Shown one piece after another: positions 15,579 through 24,298 of a stretch of DNA of 64,000 nucleotides; the stretch's first letter is position 1, and every line of letters starts with the position of its first letter. This DNA comes from JABWBH01 sp964526695. GTDB taxonomy: Bacteria > Planctomycetota > Phycisphaerae > UBA1845. The stretch lies in contig CAZGJA010000139.1 of the NCBI GenBank assembly GCA_964526695.1, positions 1 to 64,000 of the forward strand. Reading direction: 5' to 3'. The notes beneath the pieces are model-generated. The model worked only from the letters and a program-made list of their open reading frames with translations. It was not told where the DNA came from and searched no databases. The position numbers were made by a program, and so were the translations under genes.

Positions 15579-16066
15579 TCGTCTGCGACACGGGGCCGAT
15601 CCTGCACCTGCAGGAGATTGGGGCGGTGCACCTGCTTGACCAATTCGGTCCGGCTGTGATTCCGCCTCAAGTCGAGACCGAGCTGAACGCCCGAATAGAG
15701 CACTGGCTGGAGATCAAACCGAATTGGTTACAGACGGTTTCGCTGGAGCCAGCAGTTCTGATGCAGGCCTTGGCATGGTTCCGTGGCGGCTTGCTGCACG
15801 GGGGTGAGGCCGAGGCGATCGCATTGGGGCGCGCCGCGGGAGCCGACCTCATTCTGACGGACGACATTGCGGCCAGGTTGTTCGCACGATCGCTGGGGTT
15901 CGAAGTCCACGGTTCGTTGGGGATTGTCCTGGCGGGCGCCGCTCGAGGTCGCTTGATGCGGCATGAGGCGTCTGATCTGTTGGACGCTCTCTCGCGCTCC
16001 ACCCTTTGGATATCGGATCGGATTCTGACGGAAGCGCGGGCGGCGCTCGATGCGATTTTTGCATGA
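15572..16066 (+). CDS. PIN-domain ribonuclease toxin (DUF3368/VapC-like)
   Basis: This 164-residue protein is read from a TTG start and has the PIN-domain acids: VVCDTGPILHL (first Asp), LLHGGEAEAIALG (Glu) and LILTDDIAARLFA (Asp pair). VIPPQVETEL is a further family block. PIN toxins are Mg2+-dependent ribonucleases, many cutting tRNA or rRNA. The TTG is chosen because the reading frame upstream is shared with the antitoxin; GGCGGGG lies just before it. It pairs with the RHH gene at 15363 and is inserted between nuoF and nuoG. Confidence 0.8.
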   Translation: MLVVCDTGPILHLQEIGAVHLLDQFGPAVIPPQVETELNARIEHWLEIKPNWLQTVSLEPAVLMQALAWFRGGLLHGGEAEAIALGRAAGADLILTDDIAARLFARSLGFEVHGSLGIVLAGAARGRLMRHEASDLLDALSRSTLWISDRILTEARAALDAIFA

Positions 16067-16299
16067 TTGGCTGGAAGCCCTCTGCCCAGCGGACGAGCGT
16101 TTCATGGATGGAATGCCGCGGCGCGTTTTGTTTCAACGGCGGCTGAGAGGTTACAGGCGGAGGTGGAAGGACGGAACCGCTCCCAACGGCCGGACACTGT
16201 CACGCGGGCGCTCGCGGTGGTGAATTGTGAGCAAGCCGGGAGAGGTCGCGCGACGATCGGCACGCATAACCTTGAGGCGCCCCGGGTCTTCGATCACTC

Positions 16300-17277
16300 A
16301 TGGACCAGCCCAACAGCGCACCGACGGCGCCGCTTTACTCGCAACTGCCGTATCCCGGCGACGGGGTCGTGCGGACGACTTCGGCGCGGATCTTGCTCGA
16401 AGGGCTGCGGAGGCATGCGCCCGAGTTGATGAGACGGCAACCGCTGTGGATCGCGGACGTCGGAAGCGGAACGGGCGAGGCCACGGCGGGGATCGCTCGG
16501 CTGCTGCCGCAGGCTCGGGTGGTGGGGATCGACGTGAATCCGGCCAGTCTAGAGCTGGCGCAAGCGCTGGGTCGGCGGTGCGGCGGGAACGTGACGTTCA
16601 TTCAGGCCGACGTGACGGGCCCGCTGGACGAAACGCTTCAGCGGGCCGGAGTGTCGGCGCCGGGAGGGAAATTCGACGTCATCACCTCGATGGGCGTCCT
16701 GCACCATCTGGCGGATCCGGCCGTGGGCTTCTCGAACGTGCGGAGGATCATGCGCGAGGACGGGCTGTTTCAGGTTTACGTGTACTCGAAGCTCGGTCGG
16801 CGCGAGGTGCTGGGCGTCCGGAATCTGCTGGATCATGCCGCGCCTCGGGCTTCGTTCGAGGAGCGCGCGCGGATGGTGAGCCTGCTGCGGTTGTCGTCGA
16901 AGCACACGCTGCGGGACGGGCTGCGCACGCTGCGGAAGCGCATCCGTTTCGGACCGCCGATCCGTCCAAGCGAGATCATGAAGGTGGCGCTGAGACGCAA
17001 TCGCGTGACCCACGCCTCCGACACGTTCTCCAACCCGTGCGAGCATTCGTTCATGTTTGAGGAGCTGGTGGATATCTTTGCCCGCACGGGATGGACATTT
17101 CTGGGCCTGGCGAGGCGCGGCGGGCTGCCGACCTGCGCCGAGGAGCAGACGCGCGATCCGCGCGCGCTGGCCCTCCTTCGCGCCATGCCGCAGGCGGTGC
17201 TGATGGATCTGCTGGCGTTCGCGCATCGGGTGGCCGGGTGGACGTTTTTCCTTCGACCCGGGGAGACCGGCGCGTAA
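16300..17277 (+). CDS. SAM-dependent class I methyltransferase
   Basis: This 325-residue protein has the SAM-binding motif WIADVGSGTGEATAG, the acidic end of strand 2 in ARVVGIDVNPAS, FIQADVT and the post-motif MGVLHHLADP, as in methyltransferase domain 12/25 families. The C-terminal half is not recognised. The substrate is unknown. It is followed, 3 bp later, by a carbamoyltransferase, so the two probably modify one product, such as a sugar or natural product. The 233 bp before it contain no supported gene. Confidence 0.8.
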   Translation: MDQPNSAPTAPLYSQLPYPGDGVVRTTSARILLEGLRRHAPELMRRQPLWIADVGSGTGEATAGIARLLPQARVVGIDVNPASLELAQALGRRCGGNVTFIQADVTGPLDETLQRAGVSAPGGKFDVITSMGVLHHLADPAVGFSNVRRIMREDGLFQVYVYSKLGRREVLGVRNLLDHAAPRASFEERARMVSLLRLSSKHTLRDGLRTLRKRIRFGPPIRPSEIMKVALRRNRVTHASDTFSNPCEHSFMFEELVDIFARTGWTFLGLARRGGLPTCAEEQTRDPRALALLRAMPQAVLMDLLAFAHRVAGWTFFLRPGETGA

Positions 17278-17280
17278 GCG

Positions 17281-18996
17281 ATGAGCAAGGCGAAGGTCAT
17301 CCTGGGCATCCACGACGGGCACAACGCTTCCGTTTGCGTGCTCATCGGCGGCAAGGTGGCGTACCTCGTGCAGGAGGAGCGCATCCGCTACGAGAAGAAC
17401 TACTGGGGCTTTCCCTCCGAAACCGTCAAGCACGCGCTGAAATACCTAGGGCTTGCCGCGGGCGACATCGACCGCATCGCATTCTCGACGATCTCCGGGG
17501 TTCCGCGTCGCCGCGACCTGAAGGCGACGCTGTACGCCTTCGAGCGGTTGCTGAAGCCTTCCGGGCTGGCGCGGATGGCGCTCATCCGTCTGATCGGCAA
17601 AACGCCGTACGCCCGGCTGACGAACAACATGCGGATGCGCCGCGCGCTGCTGGAGGAGTGCGGGCTTGTCGGCGGCGATGTGAAGGCGTACGGGCATCAC
17701 GCCTGCCACGCGGCCGCGGCGTACTACGCCATGCGGACCGACACGGAGAGCGAGCACCTTGTGCTGACGTTGGACGGCGCGGGCGAGCACCACTGCGCGA
17801 CGGTCTCGGTCGCCTCGAAGGGCACGCTGAATCGCATCGCCGCGACCACGATCCCGCACAGCATCGGCACGATCTACGCTTTCGTCACATACCTGATGGG
17901 CTTCATCCCCTACGACCACGAGTACAAGCTGATGGGCATGGCGCCGTATTACGACGCGCGCCGCGCGGAGGAGGCCGCCCGGATCTTCCATCGCTACGTC
18001 GAGCTGCGCCCCGACGGGCTGGGCTTTGCGAAAAAGACGTTCCTGCCCATGCACATGCAGGGACCGAGCCTGCAGCGGGCGATGCGGCTGCAGCGGTTCG
18101 ACGCCATCTGCGCCGGGCTTCAGAAGTTCACGGAAGACCTCATGGCCCAGTGGACGCGGAACTGCGTTCGGCACACGGGGCTGGGCAAGGTCGTCTGCGG
18201 CGGCGGCGTGTTCATGAACGTCAAGGCCAACAAGCGCCTGATGGAATTGCCGGAAGTCTCGCATCTTGGCGTGCTGCCGTCGTGTGGGGACGAGTCGCTG
18301 TCCTACGGGGCGGCCGCTTTGGCGCACGCGGAACTCGCAGACGCGACGGAGCTGGCGCCCTGGCGCGGGATCTACTTCGGCCCGGACGTTGATGAGGCTC
18401 AGGCGCGAGCGTTGCTTACGGAGCATGGCTGGGATTTCTCCGAGCCGGAGGACATCGAGCTGGAGATCGCCCGCCTGGTCCATACGGGGCATCCGGTGGC
18501 GCGCTGCCGCGGACGCATGGAGTTCGGAGCCAGGGCGCTGGGCAACCGCTCGATCCTCGCTGATCCCGCCAAGCTCGACGGGGTGCGGGTGATCAACCAG
18601 ATGGTCAAGAAGCGAGACTTCTGGATGCCGTTCGCGCCGATTATGCTGCGCGAGCGCTGCGACGAGTACATCCACAACCCGAAGAACCTGTCCAGCCCGC
18701 ACATGATGCTCACGTTCGACAGCCGCGGGACGTTTCCCGAGTTCCTGGCGGCCGTGCACAACGCGGACCTCACGGCCCGGGCGCAACTCATGGAGCAGCC
18801 CGACAACCCGGACCTGCACCGCTGCCTGAAGCACTTCGAGCGCCTCTCGGGTCGCGGCGTGATGCTGAACACGTCGTTCAACCTGCACGGCTACCCGATC
18901 TGCCTTGGGCCCAAGGAGGCGCTGCACGTGTTCGAGAACTCGGGGCTGGAGCACCTGGCGCTGGGGCCGTTTCTGGTGGACAAGAACCGATCGTAA
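17281..18996 (+). CDS. Carbamoyltransferase (NodU/CmcH/TobZ family)
   Basis: This 571-residue protein has the N-terminal actin-like part ILGIHDGHNASVCVL, the metal-binding YGHHACHAAAAYY block and the strand LTLDGAGEHHCATVS. The C-terminal part contains CRGRMEFGARALGNRSI and ends with GVMLNTSFNLHGYPI, both diagnostic. These enzymes make carbamoyl adenylate from carbamoyl phosphate and ATP and transfer the carbamoyl group to a hydroxyl of a sugar or antibiotic. The acceptor is unknown. It is directly downstream of a methyltransferase. Confidence 0.88.
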   Translation: MSKAKVILGIHDGHNASVCVLIGGKVAYLVQEERIRYEKNYWGFPSETVKHALKYLGLAAGDIDRIAFSTISGVPRRRDLKATLYAFERLLKPSGLARMALIRLIGKTPYARLTNNMRMRRALLEECGLVGGDVKAYGHHACHAAAAYYAMRTDTESEHLVLTLDGAGEHHCATVSVASKGTLNRIAATTIPHSIGTIYAFVTYLMGFIPYDHEYKLMGMAPYYDARRAEEAARIFHRYVELRPDGLGFAKKTFLPMHMQGPSLQRAMRLQRFDAICAGLQKFTEDLMAQWTRNCVRHTGLGKVVCGGGVFMNVKANKRLMELPEVSHLGVLPSCGDESLSYGAAALAHAELADATELAPWRGIYFGPDVDEAQARALLTEHGWDFSEPEDIELEIARLVHTGHPVARCRGRMEFGARALGNRSILADPAKLDGVRVINQMVKKRDFWMPFAPIMLRERCDEYIHNPKNLSSPHMMLTFDSRGTFPEFLAAVHNADLTARAQLMEQPDNPDLHRCLKHFERLSGRGVMLNTSFNLHGYPICLGPKEALHVFENSGLEHLALGPFLVDKNRS

Positions 18997-19543
18997 GCGG
19001 TCGCCGAGGCTGGCGCACGGGCATCGGGCGAATCGATCCCCGCCGGGCGCGGCCGTACGCGGCGGCCGGCACTCGTGGAGGGCTGCGGTGTTGAGTTCAA
19101 CGAAGTTCGACTAGAATCCGCTCCGGAAACGGACGCGTCGCGGAAGTTGCGGTGGGATGCGCGGTCGAAAGCGCGAGAGGCGAACAACCGTCGGCTGGAA
19201 CCTGATTTTCGGGTAAGTGCCGAGAACGGGAGGCTCGCCGCAACGACGCACGCTGTGTGTGCGCGGCGCGGGCGCCGACCGGCGTCTGGATACTGCGGAC
19301 CTCGCGCGACTCGGGGAAGATGTCGGGGCTTTCCAACCGCGGATGGCCGGGTGGCGAGACGTACGCGATCCAGGCGGCAGCGGGGACGATTCGGGCGGAG
19401 CGGGTGGAGCCAGCACAAAAAAGAGGCGACACGGGAGGCCAGGGCGCAGCCGGCGTTCGTGAGCCAGAATCGGCCGAGATGCAAGGTGGCGAGAGCTTCA
19501 TGCTTCGCCATCCGGCGTAACGAAGAACGGAGCTGTTGATCCG
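18997..19543. other. 547-bp gap before the second protease gene
   Basis: No reading frame here has a recognisable motif or a good start signal, despite several long open frames on both strands. TTGAGT and TAGAAT with a 15-bp spacer (about 19091-19117) are a weak promoter candidate for the genes that follow. This gap separates the inserted enzyme pair from the second half of the nuo operon. Confidence 0.45.
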
Positions 19544-19963
19544 ATGGGTCTGACAAGACTGAAACTGAGGATTAAGAAGGACGCTCAGTCGAGGGCGGAG
19601 CGCGAACTGCAATTCCTCATCGATTCCGGCGCCGTCCACACCGTCGTCCCTCGAGACGTGCTCCGTGCGATCGGGGTCAAGCCCTTCAAGAAGGCGTCGT
19701 TTATCCTGGCAAACGGGGGTGAGATCGAACGCGAAATCGGCACGGCTCATTTCATCTACAAGGATCATGAGGGCGGGGCGCCAGTGGTGTTCGGTGAAAA
19801 GACCGATACAGCTCTGCTTGGGGCTACAACGCTCGAAGCCATGGGCTTGGCACTGAATCCCTTGAAGCGAGAGCTGTATCCGCTCCAGATGACGTTAATG
19901 GCGGATGCCTCCATGTGGCTGCCCGGACCTCCAGGCTCGCCCTCGGTTCGCAGGCAGCAGTAG
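19544..19963 (+). CDS. Retropepsin-like aspartic protease (copy B)
   Basis: This 139-residue protein carries the catalytic motif FLIDSGAVHTVVP with Asp27, at the same position as in copy A (11576-11950), and the second signature ALLGATTLEAMGLALNP. The central part GGAPVVFGEKTD aligns with the VGGAAPVLFGQPGD of copy A. Like copy A it is single-domain, so it should dimerise. It lies 7 bp before nuoG. The last ~20 residues, rich in Pro and Arg, are unique to this copy. Its substrate is unknown. Confidence 0.75.
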   Translation: MGLTRLKLRIKKDAQSRAERELQFLIDSGAVHTVVPRDVLRAIGVKPFKKASFILANGGEIEREIGTAHFIYKDHEGGAPVVFGEKTDTALLGATTLEAMGLALNPLKRELYPLQMTLMADASMWLPGPPGSPSVRRQQ

Positions 19964-19970
19964 GTTCTTT

Positions 19971-21605
19971 ATGCCGAAAATCATCATCGACAATCAGGAA
20001 CTCCAATGCCGCGACGGCGTGCCCGTGCTGCAGGCCGCTCTCGAAGCCGGCTGGGACGTTCCTCATTATTGTTACCATCCGGGCCTGTCCATTGTGGCGT
20101 CCTGCCGCCTGTGCCTGATGGAAATGAAGATGCCCAACCCCAAGACCGGTGAGCTGGCATGGGCGCCCAAGCTTGTGCCCAGTTGCCAGACGCCGGTGAA
20201 AGAGGGCATGGAGGTGCGATTCAATTCGCCCGCGGTGATGGACAATCAGGCCGACTGCATGGAGTACTTTCTGCTCAATCACCCGCTGGACTGCCCGGTG
20301 TGCGATCAGGCGGGCGAGTGTTATCTGCAGGACTACAGCTACAAGTTCGGCCATGCCGAGTCGCGGATGGTGGACGCCAAGTGGAAAAACCCTAAGAAGG
20401 ACATCGGCCCGAAGACGCTGCTCTATCAGGACCGCTGCGTGACGTGCACGCGCTGTGTGCGGTTCACGCATGAGATTTCGGGCACGCACGAATTGTGCAT
20501 CGTCAATCGCGGCTCAAAAGCCGAGATCGACGTCTTTCCGGGCTACCCGTTGGACAATCCGCTTCAGGGCAACGTGGTGGACATCTGCCCCGTCGGCTGT
20601 CTGCTGGACAAGGACTTCTTGTTCAAGCGGCGCGTCTGGGAGTTAAGAAGCGCGGACTCGGTCTGTCCCGGTTGCGCTCGCGGCTGTACGATTCGGATTG
20701 ACCAGGCCGAGGAGACGATCCACCGCGTCAAACCGCGTTTCAATCCCAAAGTGAACGACTGGTGGATGTGCGACGAGGGGCGCTTCGGTTGGAAGTACGT
20801 GCATGATCCCAAGCGCATCACGCAACCCATCGTGCGGCGCGGCATGGACAGCATCACCCCGGAAGCGGGCGAACTTCCGCGGATGATCCGCTTTCGCTTC
20901 GCCGAGCACATGCAGGAAGAAGGCGGCAAGGGGCGGCGCGTGGCCGCGCTGCTCTCGCCTTTCATGTCGTGCGAAGAGGCCTGGCTGCTGGCGAAATTCG
21001 TGCGCGAGGTCGATCCGCAGGCGGCGCTCGCCCTCGGCCCGACGCCCCATGAAGGGGCGGACCAGCGGTTCCCGGTGGGCGTCAACGGCGACGGCGCGAA
21101 GCTTCGCTTCACGATTCTGAAGGAGAAGGCCCCCAACCGCCGTGGCTTGGAGATGATCCTCTCGACGCTGGGCGGCGATACGGCCACGTTCGAGGAATTC
21201 GTGGCACGAAGCATGAAGGGGGAGTTCAGCGCCGCGTGGGTCGTCGGCGGTCATCCGAAGGGATGGGTCGATGCAAGCGCCGCGAAGATCGCCGCGCAGT
21301 TCCGCCTGCTGGTGGTCCACGATATATTCCCGAATCCGCTGGTGGAGGGCGCGGCGATCGTGCTTCCGGCGGGGAGCTGGGCGGAGCGGTCGGGCTCGTT
21401 CGTCAACGCTGATGGCCTGATTCAGCCGTTCGAACGCGCGATCCAGCCGCCGGAGGGCGCCATGCGGGACGAGCAACTGCTGTTCGAAGTCGCGGGATGC
21501 GTGGGACTGGCCGACGGAGAGAGGATTCGAGAGTTGATGGCGGAGCAGATGCCGGCGTTCGCGCAGCCATACACGCCGCCACCGATGCCGGAGCACAGCC
21601 ACTAG
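19971..21605 (+). CDS. nuoG: NADH-quinone oxidoreductase subunit G
   Basis: This 544-residue subunit carries electrons from NuoF/NuoE towards NuoI. The N-terminus has the [2Fe-2S] ligands (CYHPGLSIVASCRLC and PSCQTPV), then HPLDCPVCDQAGEC (His-Cys [4Fe-4S]) and CVTCTRCVRF..CPVGCL. A fourth set, CPGCARGC plus WWMCDEGR, corresponds to the N7 cluster site found only in some bacteria. The C-terminal molybdopterin-oxidoreductase-like region is short compared with ~900-residue relatives but still has GSFVNADGLIQPFERA. The ATG at 19971 has no strong Shine-Dalgarno sequence but fits the family start PKIIIDNQ. Confidence 0.93.
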   Translation: MPKIIIDNQELQCRDGVPVLQAALEAGWDVPHYCYHPGLSIVASCRLCLMEMKMPNPKTGELAWAPKLVPSCQTPVKEGMEVRFNSPAVMDNQADCMEYFLLNHPLDCPVCDQAGECYLQDYSYKFGHAESRMVDAKWKNPKKDIGPKTLLYQDRCVTCTRCVRFTHEISGTHELCIVNRGSKAEIDVFPGYPLDNPLQGNVVDICPVGCLLDKDFLFKRRVWELRSADSVCPGCARGCTIRIDQAEETIHRVKPRFNPKVNDWWMCDEGRFGWKYVHDPKRITQPIVRRGMDSITPEAGELPRMIRFRFAEHMQEEGGKGRRVAALLSPFMSCEEAWLLAKFVREVDPQAALALGPTPHEGADQRFPVGVNGDGAKLRFTILKEKAPNRRGLEMILSTLGGDTATFEEFVARSMKGEFSAAWVVGGHPKGWVDASAAKIAAQFRLLVVHDIFPNPLVEGAAIVLPAGSWAERSGSFVNADGLIQPFERAIQPPEGAMRDEQLLFEVAGCVGLADGERIRELMAEQMPAFAQPYTPPPMPEHSH

Positions 21606-21755
21606 ACGGATCTCAGTTGCCAAGGCATCGAACCGTGGCGCTGCTGCGGGCTGAGCCCGCGATGGAGGATGGCGTCGAGGGTCACGGGCATCGCGGGCGA
21701 TTGACCTTGGCAGGTCGTGTCCTGAACGCGGTGCGAGTGGGTCCGGGGAACAGAC

Positions 21756-22406
21756 ATGATTCAGCGCGATCCTGAACGCGATCTGACCGTGTGGGGCGAG
21801 GGCCGCCGTCGGCCGCCGCATGGCCGGATATCGTTCGATGATTTCATGGCATGGCTGGACGAACCGACTCGCGCGGAGTGGAGCGACGGAGAGGTCACGA
21901 TCATGAGCCCCAGCAACTGGCAGCGTCAGGATCTGCAGCTCCTGCTGGCCGCGGTTCTGCGCTGGTTTGTGGATCTGCACGGCATCGGGCGCGTGATCGC
22001 CGCGCCGTACCAGGTCAAGCTTCCGGGCCCGCGAGGCCCGTCGCGCGAGCCGGATATCCTCTGCATCTCGTCGGAGAATCCGGGGATCGTGCATCCGACG
22101 TTCTTCGAGGGGGCGCCTGACCTCGTCGTGGAAATTGTCAGTCCCGACAGCGTCAGCCGCGACCACGTGGACAAGTTTCGCGAGTACGAGCGTGCCGGTG
22201 TTCGAGAGTATTGGATCATTGACCCGCAGGATTCGCGGGCCGCTTTTTTTGCGTTGCTGCCTTCGGGCAAGTTTGAGCCTCTGCCGCAAACCGAGGGCGT
22301 TTTTTCAAGCAGGGTCCTCAGCGGTCTCCAACTGCGAGTGGACGCGTTGTGGCGGCAGCCGCTCCCCGGACTGCGGCAGTTGCTTGATGAAATGGGTTTG
22401 TTGTAA
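21756..22406 (+). CDS. Uma2-family (DUF820) putative restriction-fold nuclease
   Basis: This 216-residue protein matches the Uma2 family: ISFDDFMAW, WSDGEVTIMSP, EPDILCIS, PDLVVEIVSPDSVSRDHVDK and REYWIIDP. The acids and Lys in EPDIL, LVVEIVSP and the following DK form a PD-(D/E)XK-like active site, but the biological role of Uma2 proteins is unclear. It lies between nuoG and nuoH. The 150 bp before it have no gene. Confidence 0.8.
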   Translation: MIQRDPERDLTVWGEGRRRPPHGRISFDDFMAWLDEPTRAEWSDGEVTIMSPSNWQRQDLQLLLAAVLRWFVDLHGIGRVIAAPYQVKLPGPRGPSREPDILCISSENPGIVHPTFFEGAPDLVVEIVSPDSVSRDHVDKFREYERAGVREYWIIDPQDSRAAFFALLPSGKFEPLPQTEGVFSSRVLSGLQLRVDALWRQPLPGLRQLLDEMGLL

Positions 22407-22421
22407 CGGAGCGCCGGCGAG

Positions 22422-23651
22422 TTGGTCGATTTCTTTACCCGTCAATTCGGTTTCAGCCTGCTGCTGGCGCTCATCGTCTTTGGGGCGATTCAGGGCGCGG
22501 TGGCGTATTGCATTCTGCTGGAACGCAAGATCGCTGCGTGGACACAGGATCGCTACGGACCCAATCGCGCGGGCAAGTGGGGGCTCCTCCAGCCCTTTGC
22601 GGACGGGCTGAAGTTTGTTTTCAAGGAGGACTACATTCCCGGTCACGTGGACAAGGTGCTCTTTGTTCTGGCGCCGGGGCTGGTCTTCCTGATCGCCGGC
22701 ATCGCCTTTCTTGTGATTCCGTGGGGCGGGAGGCTCGACGTCTCGACGCTGCCCTGGCTTGGCGATTCATACAAACCCGGCGAGCGCGTGCTCGACGTGC
22801 AGGTGGTCAGCCTCAATGTCGGATTGTTGTACATCCTCGCTGTCATGTCGCTCTCGGTGTATGGCGTGGTCCTCGGCGGGTGGTCGAGCAACAACAAGTA
22901 TTCGTTTTACGGCGCCATGCGCGCGTGCGCCCAGATGCTCGCTTATGAGATTCCGATGGGCCTGACGATCCTGATCGTCGCCCTGACGATGGGAAGCGTG
23001 CGGCTGGAGGAGATTTTGGTAGATCAAGCCTCGTCGGGCGTTTGGAACGTCGCCCGCCATCCGCTGGCCGCGCTGATTTTGTTCATCACCGCGCTGGCGG
23101 AAGCGAATCGCGCGCCGTTCGACCTTGCCGAGGCCGAGCAGGAGCTGGTGGGGGGGTACCACACGGAGTACGGCGCGCTGAAGTTTGGCCTGTTTTTCCT
23201 GGCGGAGTATGCGTCGATGATCACGACGAGCGCGCTCATCGTCGTGCTGTTCTTCGGCGGATGGCACCTCTGGTTTTTCAGCTTCCTGACTCCGGAGGCG
23301 ACATCCGCGGGCGCCGTGCTGGCCAAGCTGCTCGTGTTCGCGCTCAAAGTGGCCGCGATGATATTCGTGTACATGTGGATTCGGTGGTCGCTTCCGCGTT
23401 TTCGCTTTGATCAGTTGATGCGGCTTGCGTGGAAGAGTCTGGTGCCGCTCTCGCTGGGGCTGTTCGCGTCGGCGGTGGTGTTGTTGTATTTCGGCTGGCA
23501 CCGGTCGATTCGGGCCTGCCTGGCGGCCAATGCGGCGGTCGTGGTTGTATCGCTGTTGGTCGCCGCGCGGTCCAAGAGGCCGATCTCCGGGCGGCAGGCG
23601 AACTTGACTCGGCAAGGGTCCGTGCCCGTGGCGAGCTTGAACACGGTTTGA
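22422..23651 (+). CDS. nuoH: NADH-quinone oxidoreductase subunit H
   Basis: This 409-residue membrane subunit forms the heel of complex I and helps to build the quinone chamber. The family blocks LLERKIAAWTQDRYGPNRAG, LLQPFADGLKFVFKE, EANRAPFDLAEAEQELVGGY and YSAMRA-like SFYGAMRACAQMLAYEIP are all present, with eight or more hydrophobic helices. The start is TTG with GGAG upstream. The C-terminal 40 residues form an extra helix and a polar tail not seen in most relatives. It follows the Uma2 gene by 15 bp. Confidence 0.94.
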   Translation: MVDFFTRQFGFSLLLALIVFGAIQGAVAYCILLERKIAAWTQDRYGPNRAGKWGLLQPFADGLKFVFKEDYIPGHVDKVLFVLAPGLVFLIAGIAFLVIPWGGRLDVSTLPWLGDSYKPGERVLDVQVVSLNVGLLYILAVMSLSVYGVVLGGWSSNNKYSFYGAMRACAQMLAYEIPMGLTILIVALTMGSVRLEEILVDQASSGVWNVARHPLAALILFITALAEANRAPFDLAEAEQELVGGYHTEYGALKFGLFFLAEYASMITTSALIVVLFFGGWHLWFFSFLTPEATSAGAVLAKLLVFALKVAAMIFVYMWIRWSLPRFRFDQLMRLAWKSLVPLSLGLFASAVVLLYFGWHRSIRACLAANAAVVVVSLLVAARSKRPISGRQANLTRQGSVPVASLNTV

Positions 23652-23692
23652 GCTTTGTGGATGTGGGACACGCGGACTGCACGGCAACTGAA

Positions 23693-24298
23693 ATGGTCGC
23701 ATTCAGGTCATATGCAATGGCGGTGGAACGCGTCGAACGCTGGCTGCATGAGGTGACGGCGGCTATGAACGCTGCGCAGATCCCCTACGCCGTGATCGGC
23801 GGGAACGCCGTCGCTCTTTGGGTGGAGACCGTGGACCCTGAGGCGACACGTTCGACCAAGGATTTGGACTTGCTCGTGCGCAAGCAGGACGCGGATCAAA
23901 TCCGCACGTTGATAGAGGGGCTTGGATTCGATTGCCAGAATCTGAGAGGCTGGCTCTTCTTCCTTGACAGGAAAGCGCCGAGCCGGCGATCCGGCGTCCA
24001 TCTGGTCTGGGCGAATCAGCGTGTCTGGCCATCAGACCTGCTGCCCACACCGGAAGTCGAGGAGGCCGTCTTGTTCGGGGATCGTTTTCTCGTACTTCGT
24101 TTGGAATCGTTGGTGCGCATGAAGTTGACGTCATTCCGCGACGTGGATCGAACCCACTTGATCGACATGCTTCACGTTGGCGTCATCGACGAGTCGATCC
24201 GCTCGTCGCTGCCGGAGGTTCTCCTGGAGAGGTGGGCGCAAGTGCGAGAGGCCGCGCGGCGGCAGAGCGAACTGCCTGGAGGGGATGCGGATGCGTGA
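23693..24298 (+). CDS. AbiEii-like nucleotidyltransferase (copy B)
   Basis: This 201-residue paralogue of the protein at 10924-11520 shares the AVERVERWLHEV helix, YAVIGGNAVALWVE, STKDLDLLVRK (D-x-D) and MKLTSFRDVDRTHLIDML. The start at 23693 is chosen because it gives the same N-terminal length as copy A. Its end overlaps nuoI by 8 bp, so the two are probably translationally coupled. As for copy A, the fold suggests nucleotide transfer to a protein or RNA, but the target is unknown. Confidence 0.75.
   Translation: MVAFRSYAMAVERVERWLHEVTAAMNAAQIPYAVIGGNAVALWVETVDPEATRSTKDLDLLVRKQDADQIRTLIEGLGFDCQNLRGWLFFLDRKAPSRRSGVHLVWANQRVWPSDLLPTPEVEEAVLFGDRFLVLRLESLVRMKLTSFRDVDRTHLIDMLHVGVIDESIRSSLPEVLLERWAQVREAARRQSELPGGDADA

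Noticed and set aside
17091..18392. 433-residue frame within the methyltransferase and carbamoyltransferase genes
   Set aside because: It is a shadow frame of two genes with clear motifs.
18891..19556. Minus-strand frame in the gap before the second protease
   Set aside because: No ribosome binding site or motif; Arg/Ser-rich composition; overlaps the carbamoyltransferase end.
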